Source: Acinetobacter nectaris CIP 110549 (GTDB lineage: Bacteria > Pseudomonadota > Gammaproteobacteria > Pseudomonadales > Moraxellaceae). Taken from it: DNA of 64,000 nt. Of this stretch, positions 36,581 through 45,611 are shown piece after piece (positions within the stretch are counted from its first letter, which is position 1; every line of letters begins with the position of its first letter). Where the stretch lies: positions 182,534 to 246,533 of the forward strand of contig NZ_KI530735.1 in NCBI RefSeq assembly GCF_000488215.1, given 5' to 3'. A program made the translations under genes and the position numbers. The notes under the pieces are model-generated. The model made no database searches. It was not told the origin of the DNA and saw nothing but the letters and a program-made list of their open reading frames with translations.

Positions 36581-36768
36581 AATAGGCGCTCTCTAAATAA
36601 TAGGTGAAACACGGGTTTACATAATTTATGCAAAACTAATGCCATTTAGGGATAGTCGCCCATTTTATATTAAAAACTGAATAATTATCCTAATAAATTA
36701 AAATACTTGGAGTTTTTAAAAAATACGAATAAAAATAATAATTTAGTTAAAAAGTAATGTGTTTTATT

Positions 36769-36804
36769 GGTGCATTTATGCTCTTTATGCACCTAATTGG
36801 TGCA
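36769..36804. repeat. GGTGCA operator-like cluster
   Basis: GGTGCAT (36769-36775) and ATGCACC (36787-36793) form a 7-bp inverted repeat with 11 bp between, followed by a third copy ATTGGTGCA (36796-36804), a direct repeat of 36766-36774 at 30-bp spacing. This looks like a protein-binding array on the yitT promoter side. Confidence 0.45.
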
Positions 36805-36817
36805 AATATATAATAGT

Positions 36818-36832
36818 CTCTAGGTGCTAGAG
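36818..36832 (-). terminator. Possible lrp terminator
   Basis: CTCTAG and CTAGAG form a 6-bp stem with a 3-nt loop 37 bp past the lrp-type gene stop. On the lrp-sense strand it is followed by ACTATTATATATTTG, so termination would be weak. Confidence 0.35.
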
Positions 36833-36868
36833 GTAGCTTGTTAAAATATTGATTTTTTATAAATATGA

Positions 36869-37330
36869 TTAATAAGTGATTGAATTTTCTTTAAGTTTTT
36901 CTAGAACAATTGATGTATTAAGGTTACAGACACAAAACTCATTTGATGAAAGGCGTGAAATTAGCTGACTCATTTCATTGAAGTCTTTTACTGCAACTTT
37001 AAAGAGAAAGTCATAGTGTCCTGTAAGTTTATAGATATCTTTAATACTCGATGTTATTTGAACAAAATTTATAAAATTCTCATAATTTTCATGATTATAG
37101 TTGGTAATTTTTAATTCAATAATGCCCGTGATTGGAGTGGGGTCTGCGATAGGGGATATTTGTGCATAGTAACCAGCAATAATATTTTTCTGTTCTAAAA
37201 GTATTCGTCTACGTGAACATTGAGATGTAGATAACCCTACCATTTCAGCAAGTTCTTGATTTGTAAGACGACCATTTTGTTGTAAATGATGAATAATTTT
37301 ACAGTCATATTGATCAAGTTGTGCACTCAT
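36869..37330 (-). CDS. Lrp/AsnC-family transcriptional regulator
   Basis: This is a 153-residue DNA-binding regulator. The N-terminal helix-turn-helix is at about 5-50 (HHLQQNGRLTNQELAEMVGLS, then TSQCSRRRILLEQ), and a C-terminal RAM domain (70-145) binds amino acids and forms the oligomer (LTGHYDFLFKVAVKDF). It is divergent from an amino-acid permease 230 bp away, the usual arrangement for a local regulator sensing the transported amino acid. Its specific ligand is not clear. Length is typical for AsnC-type rather than global Lrp (164). Confidence 0.88.
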   Translation of the reverse strand: MSAQLDQYDCKIIHHLQQNGRLTNQELAEMVGLSTSQCSRRRILLEQKNIIAGYYAQISPIADPTPITGIIELKITNYNHENYENFINFVQITSSIKDIYKLTGHYDFLFKVAVKDFNEMSQLISRLSSNEFCVCNLNTSIVLEKLKENSITY

Positions 37331-37487
37331 TGGTCATCTACTTGCAAAGTTATAAAGTTTGCATTCTAGAAGATTTAAAAACGAATAAGCAAATTTTTTG
37401 GAAAATGAATATGAAGGTAGGTATGTTTCTGTTTGTAAATTAATCAAATAATGCTTTTAAATCCTATTTTTTAGCCAATTTAAGAAA

Positions 37488-37499
37488 TAAATGATCATT
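37488..37499. promoter_or_regulatory. Palindrome in the lrp–permease control region
   Basis: AAATGATCATTT is a perfect 12-bp palindrome about 62 bp before the permease start, in an AT-rich region suited to an Lrp-type regulator. It may be the operator, but no experimental match is known to me. Confidence 0.3.
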
Positions 37500-37560
37500 T
37501 TTTGTCTATTTTGGCATGAATATTGTATTTAATTAAAGTGATTAAATATGTGGGCTGAAC

Positions 37561-38964
37561 ATGATGCAAGATCAAGAACATCATTTAAAGAAAAGATTAT
37601 CCAGTAGACATATCCAACTTATTGCACTAGGTGGTGCAATTGGTACAGGGCTTTTTCTAGGTATTGGACAAACGATTCAATTGGCAGGGCCGTCAGTTAT
37701 TCTAGGTTACGGAATTGCAGGATTAATCGCCTTTTTGATTATGCGTCAATTGGGTGAAATGATTGTTGAAAATCCAGTAAGCGGTTCATTTAGCCAATTT
37801 GCTTTTGATTATTGGGGAAAGTTGCCAAGTTTCATTTCAGGTTGGAATTATTGGATTCTCTATATTCTTGTGGGAATGGCTGAGCTGAGTGCGATAGGTG
37901 TCTTTATCAATTTTTGGTGGCCAGATTTTCCTAAGTGGGCTTCAGCACTCATATTTTTTACACTGATTAATGCCATTAACTTTGTGAGTGTAAAATTCTT
38001 TGGTGAGATGGAGTTTATCTTCTCCTGTATTAAGATTATTGCGATCTTGGGCATGATCTGTTTTGGTATTTATCTGTTAGTCAGCGGTGCAGGCGGCGAA
38101 CATGCGACAGTAACAAACTTATGGGCACTTGGCGGCTTCTTCCCAAATGGTTTACATGGCTTAGTGATGTCGATGGCAGTCATTATGTTTGCATTTGGTG
38201 GTTTGGAGCTTTTAGGTATATCTGCAGCAGAAACAGCATCGCCTGAAAAAACACTACCGAAAGCTGTTAATCAGATTGTTTATCGTGTACTTATTTTTTA
38301 TGTAGGCTCAATTACTGTTTTACTTAGCTTATACCCTTGGAACAAAGTTGCTGAAGGTGGTAGTCCGTTTGTCATGATTTTCCACTCACTCAATAGTGAC
38401 TTGACGGCGGGTATTCTAAACTTTGTGGTGCTAACAGCTGCTGTATCTGTTTATAACAGTTGTGTATATAGCAATAGTCGTATGCTATTTGGTTTAGCAA
38501 AACAAGGAAATGCACCTAAAGTATTAGGAAAAGTGAATGGTCGAGGCATTCCTGTACAGGCACTTACATTTTCGTCACTGTGTACAGTAGGGTGCGTAGC
38601 AATTAACTACTTTGTACCAGATAAAGCGTTCTCTTTATTAATGTTATTGGCTGTTGTTGCGATTATTATTAACTGGGTAATGATTTCTCTAATTCATTTG
38701 AAGTTTCGTAAAGCAAAAGCTGCACAAAACTATAAATGTAAGTTCCAAAGTTTTGGTTATCCGTTTACGAACTATTTAACCATTGCTTTTATGGTTGGTA
38801 TTTTAGTCATTATGCTATTTTCTGAAGGGATGCGCGTTGCAGTATTTATGCTACCTGTATGGTTAATCTTTTTAACTGTTGCCTATATGGTGAAAGAAAA
38901 AAAGAGCGTAACACAGCATAAAGCGCAAAATGAATCGTGTAGCAATGCTGTGAGCAATGACTAA
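37561..38964 (+). CDS. Amino-acid permease, AroP-like
   Basis: This is a 12-helix APC-superfamily amino-acid transporter (467 residues). The N-terminal motif LSSRHIQLIALGGAIGTGLF is characteristic of the amino-acid transporter (AAT) group that includes AroP, PheP, LysP and CycA. The loop motif RQLGEMIVENPVSGSFSQFA (62-81) fits the same group. It looks most like an aromatic or small neutral amino-acid carrier; the exact substrate is uncertain. It is divergent from an Lrp-type regulator that presumably controls it, and ends in a symmetrical terminator. Confidence 0.88.
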   Translation: MMQDQEHHLKKRLSSRHIQLIALGGAIGTGLFLGIGQTIQLAGPSVILGYGIAGLIAFLIMRQLGEMIVENPVSGSFSQFAFDYWGKLPSFISGWNYWILYILVGMAELSAIGVFINFWWPDFPKWASALIFFTLINAINFVSVKFFGEMEFIFSCIKIIAILGMICFGIYLLVSGAGGEHATVTNLWALGGFFPNGLHGLVMSMAVIMFAFGGLELLGISAAETASPEKTLPKAVNQIVYRVLIFYVGSITVLLSLYPWNKVAEGGSPFVMIFHSLNSDLTAGILNFVVLTAAVSVYNSCVYSNSRMLFGLAKQGNAPKVLGKVNGRGIPVQALTFSSLCTVGCVAINYFVPDKAFSLLMLLAVVAIIINWVMISLIHLKFRKAKAAQNYKCKFQSFGYPFTNYLTIAFMVGILVIMLFSEGMRVAVFMLPVWLIFLTVAYMVKEKKSVTQHKAQNESCSNAVSND

Positions 38965-38971
38965 GAATATA

Positions 38972-38997
38972 AAAGACCAATCATATGATTGGTCTTT
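38972..38997. terminator. Bidirectional terminator, permease / hydrolase
   Basis: A fully palindromic 26-bp sequence (AAAGACCAATCAT and its complement) is followed by TATTTTAT. It lies between the convergent permease and alpha/beta-hydrolase genes and can serve both. Confidence 0.85.
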
Positions 38998-39004
38998 ATT
39001 TTAT

Positions 39005-39634
39005 CTAAAGCTGAATATAACGTTGCATCGCAGTGCGTATTTGCTTGAGGTAGCCTGTAAAAAAATGATTTGCACCAGGGAAAATGGTAATCGCATGTTT
39101 TTGTGGCTTTGCCCAAGCAATAGCATCAGAAAGTAAAGTTACATCATCTGCTTCACCATGAATGAGTAAGATATCACCGCTAATCTCAGGTGTTTTATAA
39201 TGTCTTAAGCCTTGAACAGTTGCTGTTGGTAGCCCACACAATATGAGCTGTTCAGGGCGCAATTGTACATCTAATGTATGATACGCTTTTGCCATAACAT
39301 GCGAACCAAAACTGAAGCCCCCTGCAAAAAACCTCAGGTCAGGGTTTTGTTGGCGAGCATATTCAATGACGAATAAAATATCTTCCGTTTCACTAAATCC
39401 TTCATCGTGAGTACCTTCACTTTGTCCTGAACCTCTAAAGCTTGGGCGGTAGACGACACAGCCACGTTCTTTTAAAATTTGTGCCATAAGTGCAGGGACT
39501 TTATGGTGGGGCGTACCGCCTTGTAAAGGGTGGGGATGACATACAACGGCAAATCCTTTTGCAGTACCTTCTGGATAGTCTACAAATACTTCGATTTTAC
39601 CTACTGGGCCATCTAAAAAGATTGTATCTGTCAT
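39005..39634 (-). CDS. Alpha/beta hydrolase
   Basis: This is a 209-residue cytoplasmic alpha/beta hydrolase. The oxyanion region is VCHPHPLQGGTPHHKVP (31-47), the nucleophile elbow is GGFSFGS with S108, and the acid/histidine pair is in GEADDVT and ANHFFTG (H189). The short, compact form without a lid resembles CocE/YqiA-like and PHA-depolymerase-type proteins (often annotated alpha/beta superfamily hydrolase). The natural ester or thioester is unknown. It is divergent from yaaA. Confidence 0.8.
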   Translation of the reverse strand: MTDTIFLDGPVGKIEVFVDYPEGTAKGFAVVCHPHPLQGGTPHHKVPALMAQILKERGCVVYRPSFRGSGQSEGTHDEGFSETEDILFVIEYARQQNPDLRFFAGGFSFGSHVMAKAYHTLDVQLRPEQLILCGLPTATVQGLRHYKTPEISGDILLIHGEADDVTLLSDAIAWAKPQKHAITIFPGANHFFTGYLKQIRTAMQRYIQL

Positions 39635-39761
39635 AAACTTTGTATGTGTGTTTGAAAAGAAAGGCTTATGATACCGATAATTGTCATTAAAAACACAAAT
39701 TGGCTTTCAAAATAACGTACTGTTATAGTTATATCAGAGAAAATAATGATTAGGATGTACA

Positions 39762-40541
39762 ATGCTAGCGCTTGTTTCCCCAGCAAAAACACTAGATTAT
39801 GAAACACCTTTGCCAACAGATCAATTTACACAATCAAGATTGCTTGATCAGTCTGAAAAATTGATTGATGTTTGTCGTCAGCTTTCGGCATCACAAGTTG
39901 CGAGTTTAATGAGTGTCAGTGAAAAAATAGCTCAGTTGAATGTAGAGCGTTTTCGAGATTGGCAAAAAGATTTTGACTTTTCTAATGCTCGCCAAGCGAT
40001 TTTTGCATTTAAAGGTGATGTTTACACAGGCCTAGATGCATATAGTTTATCGGATGCTGACCTTTCTTATGCACAAACTCATTTTAGAATGCTTTCAGGG
40101 TTGTATGGTCTATTACGCCCGTTTGATTTAATGATGCCTTATCGTTTAGAGATGGGTACACGATTATCCAATGAACGTGGTACTAACTTGTATCAGTTTT
40201 GGGAAGATCGCATTACACAAGTTATTAATCAAGATTTAGAAAGTGCAAATGCTAAACTTTTATTGAATGTCGCTTCAGATGAGTATTTTAAAGCGGTAAA
40301 AACTGAAAAAGTGCAGGCAGATATTATTAAACCTGTGTTTCTTGATCAAAAGAATGGGCAATATAAAGTGATTAGCTTTTATGCAAAAAAAGCACGTGGT
40401 CTGATGGCACGCTTTATGTTGGAAAATAAGATTGATCAAGTTGAAGGATTGAAAGCATTTGCTGTAGATAGATATTATTTTGATGCAGCCAATTCAAGCT
40501 CAAAAGAACTTGTATTCAAAAGAGATGAAATGAGTAGCTAA
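39762..40541 (+). CDS. yaaA: YaaA (UPF0246), peroxide stress resistance protein
   Basis: This 259-residue cytoplasmic protein has N-terminal [19 protein letters not shown], the YaaA hallmark, and [20 protein letters not shown] (126-145) and [14 protein letters not shown] in the C-terminal part. E. coli YaaA lowers free intracellular iron during hydrogen peroxide stress and is OxyR-controlled. Its molecular activity may involve DNA binding. The ribosome site AGGATG precedes ATG 39762. Its stop codon is inside the terminator hairpin. The phrB gene converges from the other side. Confidence 0.93.
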   Translation: MLALVSPAKTLDYETPLPTDQFTQSRLLDQSEKLIDVCRQLSASQVASLMSVSEKIAQLNVERFRDWQKDFDFSNARQAIFAFKGDVYTGLDAYSLSDADLSYAQTHFRMLSGLYGLLRPFDLMMPYRLEMGTRLSNERGTNLYQFWEDRITQVINQDLESANAKLLLNVASDEYFKAVKTEKVQADIIKPVFLDQKNGQYKVISFYAKKARGLMARFMLENKIDQVEGLKAFAVDRYYFDAANSSSKELVFKRDEMSS

Positions 40542-40560
40542 GAGCTACTCGCAATTTTTA
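40533..40560 (+). terminator. yaaA terminator overlapping the stop codon
   Basis: GAGTAGCT (40533-40540) pairs with AGCTACTC (40544-40551) around a 3-nt loop, followed by GCAATTTTT. The yaaA TAA (40539-40541) sits within the hairpin, so a terminating ribosome would cover it. Confidence 0.7.
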
Positions 40561-41970
40561 AATATTCTTAAATGCCGATAAAGCACGCTCACGACTTGCC
40601 TTTAAATCTACCATAGGTTGAGGGTAGCCAGATACTTGTGCCTTTGCGTGTATCTGTTTGTCGTCTAGGTGTCGAAGCTCAGGTATCCATGTTCGAATAT
40701 ATTCACCTGTAGGGTCAAAGCGTTGTGACTGTGTGACTGGGTTAAAAATTCTGAAATAAGGAACAGCATCTGTTCCTGTAGAAGCTGACCATTGCCACCC
40801 TCCATTATTGGCAGCAAGATCGCCATCGAGCAGATTTTGCATAAACCACTTTTCGCCGACTCGCCAGTCGATCAGTAAGTTTTTACTCAGAAACATTGCA
40901 CAAATCATCCGTACACGATTATGCATCCATCCCGTTTGTTTTAGTTGACGCATACCCGCATCGACGATAGGAATACCTGTTTCACCATGCTGCCACTTTG
41001 CTAGGTCATCAGAGTTATTCCGCCATTGAATCTTTTGTGTTTCTTTTTTAAAAGGCAGATGTTTAGAGATATGTGGAAAATCAACCATAATATGTTGATA
41101 GAACTCACGCCATAAAAGCTCATCAACCCATACCTGTTGTCCTTTACTTTTTATTGAAAAGATATAGTCATTGTCTTTGAGAACTTCTTCTAAACATTGG
41201 CGTACAGAAATAGCACCAATGTTGAGATAGGGAGATAACTGACTTGTACCATCTATACTAGGTATATCTCTTTTTTCATCATAATGGCTTATTTTATATT
41301 TTATAAAGTCATGTAGTTTTTTCTGTGCGATTTTTTCACTAATTTCTAGTTGGAATGCAAGATGGTTTTTATCATGTTTAAACTCAGAAATAAGGTCTGT
41401 AATAGATTCATTTTCAATATTGCCGAGATCTACTTTTATTTGAGTTTTAGGTAAGGGATAGCATCTAGGTATAGAGATACTGAGTCGTTCATAGCAGGTT
41501 TTTTTAAAAGCTGTAAATACTTTATAGGGTTCGCCTGATTTATTGCGAATACTTTGTGTTGGGAAAAGTGTCCGATCTTCAAATAGATGAATGCTTTTTT
41601 CTAATTTTGCCAAAGCCGTTGTGACGTGAGTATCTCGTTGTTGTTCGTTAAATGGTAGTTCGGTATTTGCATAGACTGCATCAATATCTAGTTCTTGGCA
41701 GAGTGAAGCGATATATGTAGGAATATTTTCCCACCATGGAATAGTTTTTATAATTAAGGGAATATTTAGCTGTTTTAATTCCGTTTGGATGTTTTGAAGT
41801 TGGCGTAAATAGAAGTAAATTTTGCTTGGTGCATCATCATGGCTTTGCCACTGCTGTGGAGAAATAATGGCGAGGGCAAGGCATTCTCGGTTGTTTTGAG
41901 TCGCATGCCATAAGCCTGCATTGTCATTTACACGTAGGTCTTGGCGGAACCAAAATAAGTTTCTAGTCAT
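40558..41970 (-). CDS. phrB: Deoxyribodipyrimidine photolyase
   Basis: PhrB repairs cyclobutane pyrimidine dimers using near-UV or blue light. The N-terminal antenna domain begins RNLFWFRQDLRVNDNAGLW. The C-terminal FAD/DNA domain has LLWREFYQHI, DAGMRQLKQTGWMHNRVRM and WQWSASTGTDAVPYFRIFNP, including active-site tryptophans and the FAD-binding residues. Length (470) equals the E. coli enzyme (472). It converges on yaaA. The neighbouring slyD terminator lies just upstream of its start. Confidence 0.95.
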   Translation of the reverse strand: MTRNLFWFRQDLRVNDNAGLWHATQNNRECLALAIISPQQWQSHDDAPSKIYFYLRQLQNIQTELKQLNIPLIIKTIPWWENIPTYIASLCQELDIDAVYANTELPFNEQQRDTHVTTALAKLEKSIHLFEDRTLFPTQSIRNKSGEPYKVFTAFKKTCYERLSISIPRCYPLPKTQIKVDLGNIENESITDLISEFKHDKNHLAFQLEISEKIAQKKLHDFIKYKISHYDEKRDIPSIDGTSQLSPYLNIGAISVRQCLEEVLKDNDYIFSIKSKGQQVWVDELLWREFYQHIMVDFPHISKHLPFKKETQKIQWRNNSDDLAKWQHGETGIPIVDAGMRQLKQTGWMHNRVRMICAMFLSKNLLIDWRVGEKWFMQNLLDGDLAANNGGWQWSASTGTDAVPYFRIFNPVTQSQRFDPTGEYIRTWIPELRHLDDKQIHAKAQVSGYPQPMVDLKASRERALSAFKNI

Positions 41971-42020
41971 TTTTTATTTTATTTGAAAGTTAGTATTTAT
42001 ATTTTAGATGGATATAAATA

Positions 42021-42050
42021 AAAAAAGCAAAGCTTACGCTTTGCTTTTTT
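42021..42050 (-). terminator. slyD terminator
   Basis: A 13-bp stem (AAAAAAGCAAAGC with GCTTTGCTTTTTT) and a 4-nt loop lie 15 bp past the slyD stop and before phrB. A U-run is built into the minus-strand end. Confidence 0.9.
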
Positions 42051-42064
42051 TAGAAGAAACCAAC

Positions 42065-42547
42065 TTAGTGTTGGTGACCGCCTGCACCGTGTACATGGCC
42101 GTGCTCAATTTCTTCAGCAGTTGCTTCACGTACTTCTGCAACTTCAACATCAAATGTTAAGTCTTGACCAGCAAGTGGGAAGTTTGCATCTACAAGAACT
42201 GTATCGCCTTCAACACCTTTTACAGTAACGATTTGTACACCGTCATCTGTTTGTGCTTGGAACTGCATACCTGGCTCAATTTTCTCAACGCCTTGGAACA
42301 TTTGAGCAGGAACTTGTTGTACTAAATCTGGGTTGTATTCGCCATAACCTTCAGAAGCAGGAACAGTGATTTTGAATTTATCACCAGCAACTTTACCTTC
42401 TAAAGCTTTTTCTAGACCAGGAATAATGTTACCTGCGCCGTGCAAATATGTAAGTGGCTCACCTTGAGATTTATCAAGTGTTTCACCCTCAGCATTTGTT
42501 AGTGTGTAGTGGAATGAAACCACGTTGTTATTTGCAATAGCAGTCAT
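42065..42547 (-). CDS. slyD: FKBP-type peptidyl-prolyl isomerase, SlyD type
   Basis: This 160-residue cis-trans prolyl isomerase and chaperone begins with VSFHYTLTNAEGETLDKS and has TYLHGAGNIIPGLEKALEGK, the FKBP core. An inserted IF domain spans about 70-120, followed by FPLAGQDLTFDVEV. The C-terminus is a short His-rich tail (EHGHVHGAGGHQH) that may bind nickel or zinc, smaller than in E. coli SlyD. No nickel enzyme gene is close. The gene is monocistronic with its own terminator. Confidence 0.9.
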   Translation of the reverse strand: MTAIANNNVVSFHYTLTNAEGETLDKSQGEPLTYLHGAGNIIPGLEKALEGKVAGDKFKITVPASEGYGEYNPDLVQQVPAQMFQGVEKIEPGMQFQAQTDDGVQIVTVKGVEGDTVLVDANFPLAGQDLTFDVEVAEVREATAEEIEHGHVHGAGGHQH

Positions 42548-42704
42548 ATTGTCTATCCAATTTGTGTTTTAAGTAAATACCTCAACATAAAAAAAGCAAC
42601 TTTACAAGTTTGACTATATTTTATTCATTGAGAAGTATTGCTCATTTACTTTAATAGTATGAGGGTCATATATAAAAAATCAATGAAACTATGATTTAAA
42701 AGTG

Positions 42705-42748
42705 TACAACCTATGTTTTTTAAATAAATATTAACCACATAGGTTGTA
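42705..42748 (-). terminator. Inverted repeat after ndh
   Basis: TACAACCTATG (42705-42715) pairs with CATAGGTTGTA (42738-42748), an 11-bp stem with a 22-nt A/T loop, about 17 bp past the ndh stop. It could be a 3' end hairpin, but the loop is large and the U-run poor (CACTTTTAAAT). Confidence 0.4.
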
Positions 42749-42764
42749 AAATTTTACTTAAAAA

Positions 42765-44054
42765 TTAGTATAGTTTGATTTTTGGCCCTACACGACGTGT
42801 TACAAAATCTTTTGTCATCATTAAACCAGCTTGACCATAACCATGAACATTTGCCTGATGAATACGATACAAAGAAGCATACATAGAGCGTGCGAGTGCA
42901 CCATGCACTTTCACTTGTCCTAAAATTTGTCCGATGGCTTTGTGACGACTGAGAGAAACCAAAGAGCCTTTATCTGTAAAGCTAAACATTGGAAGTTGTG
43001 CACCACGTAAGCGTGCAGCCAGTGCTTGGGTGAGGAAAGTTGCTTGTTGGCTAGCAACTTGTGCTCGAGGACCTAAAGGCGGTTCTTTTGCATCGGGCTG
43101 ACAGTGTGCACAATCGCCAAATGCAAAAATGTTTGGATCAGTCATTGTCTGAAGTGTTGCATACACTTTAAGACGATTAATTCGATCTTTCTCAAAGTTT
43201 TTGAACTGTTCTAAAACTTCAGGGGCTTTCACACCTGCTGCCCATACTTTCATGGTTGCAGGAATGGTTTTACCATCTGCAAAAATAATAGAGTCAGTAG
43301 TGACTTCACTTACTTTGTGGTTGGTGAGTACTTCAATTCCCATTTTCTCTAATGTTTTTTGCGTTTGTGCTGAAATGGCTTCAGACAATGCAGGCAAGAT
43401 ACGTTGAGTGGCTTCAATGAGTGTTATTTTCACCAATTTAGGATCAATTTTATTTAACCCATACTGATGGAAATTTTCTTTTGCATCGATAAGTTCTGCG
43501 GCAAGTTCAACGCCTGTTGCACCAGCACCAATAATTGCAATATTAAGTGCAGACATCGTTTGGCTATTTTGTGCATTTAAATAGAGATGAAATAAGTCTT
43601 GCTGAAAGACTTCTGCTTGCTCTCTGTTATCTAAGAAATAGCAGTTATCACGAACACCTTTTGTATTAAAGTCATTACAGCGAGAGCCAATAGCCATCAC
43701 TAATGTATCGTATTCGATGTCTGTATAGCCATCTTGACAATATTTTTCAGAAAGTTGAGGTGTGCTAACTTGAATCTTTTTTTGTTCACGGTCGATTGTT
43801 TCAAATTGACCTAGAATGAATTGATAATTATGTTTTTTTGCATGAGCAAAATAGTTGGTTTCTTCAGCATGAGGATTAAGCGTACCCGCCGCAATTTCAT
43901 GGAGAAGAGGCTTCCAAATATGAGATAAAGATCGGTCAATTAAGGTGATCTTTGCTTTTTGGTGTTTACCAAGAGTATCTCCGAGTTGTGTTGCTAACTC
44001 TAAGCCCCCAGCTCCTCCACCAACGATAACAATACGGTGTAGCGCCTTACTCAT
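42765..44054 (-). CDS. ndh: Type II NADH dehydrogenase
   Basis: NDH-2 is a peripheral, non-proton-pumping NADH:quinone oxidoreductase on the inner membrane. The FAD fold begins IVIVGGGAGGLELATQLG (8-25), the NAD fold is IAIIGAGATGVELAAEL near 172-188, and IFAFGDCAHC near 306-315 contacts FAD. The C-terminus MTKDFVTRRVGPKIKLY holds the membrane-binding helix. Length (429) is normal. The gene is monocistronic. It keeps NADH turnover going independently of complex I. Confidence 0.93.
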   Translation of the reverse strand: MSKALHRIVIVGGGAGGLELATQLGDTLGKHQKAKITLIDRSLSHIWKPLLHEIAAGTLNPHAEETNYFAHAKKHNYQFILGQFETIDREQKKIQVSTPQLSEKYCQDGYTDIEYDTLVMAIGSRCNDFNTKGVRDNCYFLDNREQAEVFQQDLFHLYLNAQNSQTMSALNIAIIGAGATGVELAAELIDAKENFHQYGLNKIDPKLVKITLIEATQRILPALSEAISAQTQKTLEKMGIEVLTNHKVSEVTTDSIIFADGKTIPATMKVWAAGVKAPEVLEQFKNFEKDRINRLKVYATLQTMTDPNIFAFGDCAHCQPDAKEPPLGPRAQVASQQATFLTQALAARLRGAQLPMFSFTDKGSLVSLSRHKAIGQILGQVKVHGALARSMYASLYRIHQANVHGYGQAGLMMTKDFVTRRVGPKIKLY

Positions 44055-44084
44055 AACTTACGTTTGCCTTTATGCTTGAATGAT

Positions 44085-44123
44085 AAAAGATGACATCTCA
44101 TGTTTATTAATATGTCATCTTTT
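44085..44123 (-). terminator. dacC-type terminator
   Basis: AAAAGATGACAT (44085-44096) pairs with ATGTCATCTTTT (44112-44123) around a 15-nt loop, 23 bp past the D,D-carboxypeptidase stop. The minus-strand end carries the U-run. Confidence 0.75.
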
Positions 44124-44145
44124 AATAAATGTAAACGATTACCGT

Positions 44146-45444
44146 TTATTTAATTGGATAAACGATAGCTTCCGTAGCATTATCAGAGAAAAACGGCAAA
44201 ATGTGCTTTAACCAATGAATAAAACGTTCAAATAAATTCGCACGTTCTAGTTCAACTTTTGCTGACAATGGAAAATCTTCAATTAATTGATTATTTTGGA
44301 AAACTTTAACATTTGCAAGGTTCATTTCCTGATTTAATGGCGCAGTGAGTTGTTTTTGATCAAGTTGTATAGATAAGTGTGTTTTTGTGTCCTGTAATGG
44401 TGCAATAACTTGACCATCTATACTAATTAAGCCACTGGTATTACTAAAGTTTTTCATACTTATTGGGCTGTTTGAGTCATATAATGATGTCGTGATGATC
44501 CTTGCACTGTCTGCCTTTAATGTAAATGTATTCTGTTTTCCTTCAACTACAGGAAGTTGAGCAATGGGTTGGTTTGCCTGAATTGCTACTTCATCACGTG
44601 TGTAGTTAAACGCCATATTCATGAGCTCATAAGCAACTTGTGCGCGTTTGTAAGCACTTTTTGTCCCCATAACAACGACAATAAGACGACGTTCGGGAAG
44701 TTGTGTACTCACTGTTGGTCTTTTTGCAGTAAGCGCAAGGTTATAACCTGCGGCAGCCGTATAGCCTGTTTTTAAACCGTCAACTGTAGGATCTTGTTTA
44801 AGTAAAATATTGGTTGCATGGTGGGTATGCCCATTCCACGAATAACTTGTCTGTTTAGAGTAATATAAATATTGTGGGTATTGTTGTATGAGTGTGTTTG
44901 CAAGCTTCGCTAAATCTGCGGCAGAGGCATAATGACCATCCATCGTGATACCAGCAGGGTTAGTAAAGTGAGTATCTGTCATGCCAAGTGCTTTCGCTTC
45001 ACTATTCATCATTTCCACAAAATGAGGAATATCTCCACCTAACTGCTGTGCAAGTGTTACCGCAGCATCATTGGCAGACATGACAATAAGTCCACTTAAA
45101 AGTTGGTCTACGGTAATTTGTTGTCCTTGACGCAAGAACATTTGAGATTCATCAGGTTGAACAATATGAACGACATTTGATGCAGTAATAACATCTGTTG
45201 TTTTAAGCTTGCCTTCTTGAATTGCTTTAAGTGTAAGGTAAGCAACCATCATTTTTGTTAAAGATGCAGGAGCACGTTGTGCATGGCTGTTATATTCAGC
45301 CAAAGTTTGTTTAGATTGTGGATCATAGATAATCCATGAAGCGGCCTCGACAGAGTCTGGGTTAATTGTTAGAACACTGGCATGTGTAATTGTTGTGCAT
45401 AATAATGCCATGAAACTTGTGAGGAGCAGGGTAAAACGTTTCAA
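44146..45444 (-). CDS. dacC: D-alanyl-D-alanine carboxypeptidase (PBP5/6 family)
   Basis: This periplasmic enzyme removes the terminal D-Ala from peptidoglycan pentapeptides and tunes cross-linking. A Sec signal peptide covers 1-22. The catalytic motifs are S61-L-T-K64, S123-A124-N125 and K225-T226-G227. A C-terminal beta domain follows, then an amphipathic helix (LFERFIHWLKHILPFF) that anchors it to the inner membrane. Length (432) is longer than E. coli DacA (403). Divergent from the M61 gene. The symbol is provisional among dacA/C. Confidence 0.92.
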   Translation of the reverse strand: MKRFTLLLTSFMALLCTTITHASVLTINPDSVEAASWIIYDPQSKQTLAEYNSHAQRAPASLTKMMVAYLTLKAIQEGKLKTTDVITASNVVHIVQPDESQMFLRQGQQITVDQLLSGLIVMSANDAAVTLAQQLGGDIPHFVEMMNSEAKALGMTDTHFTNPAGITMDGHYASAADLAKLANTLIQQYPQYLYYSKQTSYSWNGHTHHATNILLKQDPTVDGLKTGYTAAAGYNLALTAKRPTVSTQLPERRLIVVVMGTKSAYKRAQVAYELMNMAFNYTRDEVAIQANQPIAQLPVVEGKQNTFTLKADSARIITTSLYDSNSPISMKNFSNTSGLISIDGQVIAPLQDTKTHLSIQLDQKQLTAPLNQEMNLANVKVFQNNQLIEDFPLSAKVELERANLFERFIHWLKHILPFFSDNATEAIVYPIK

Positions 45445-45611
45445 AAGAGCCGCCTTAAGGATGAGCTAGAGGTGGAAAAATACTATATAAAACTTAAAAA
45501 GAATTAAAATTTAGGTATGTATATAGAATCCGTACGAAGTATGCGATCTTAGAATAAAAAAGTGCTAAGCTAAACCCTTGCTAAGCGAGATTAGGATTAG
45601 AATTCTGACTT

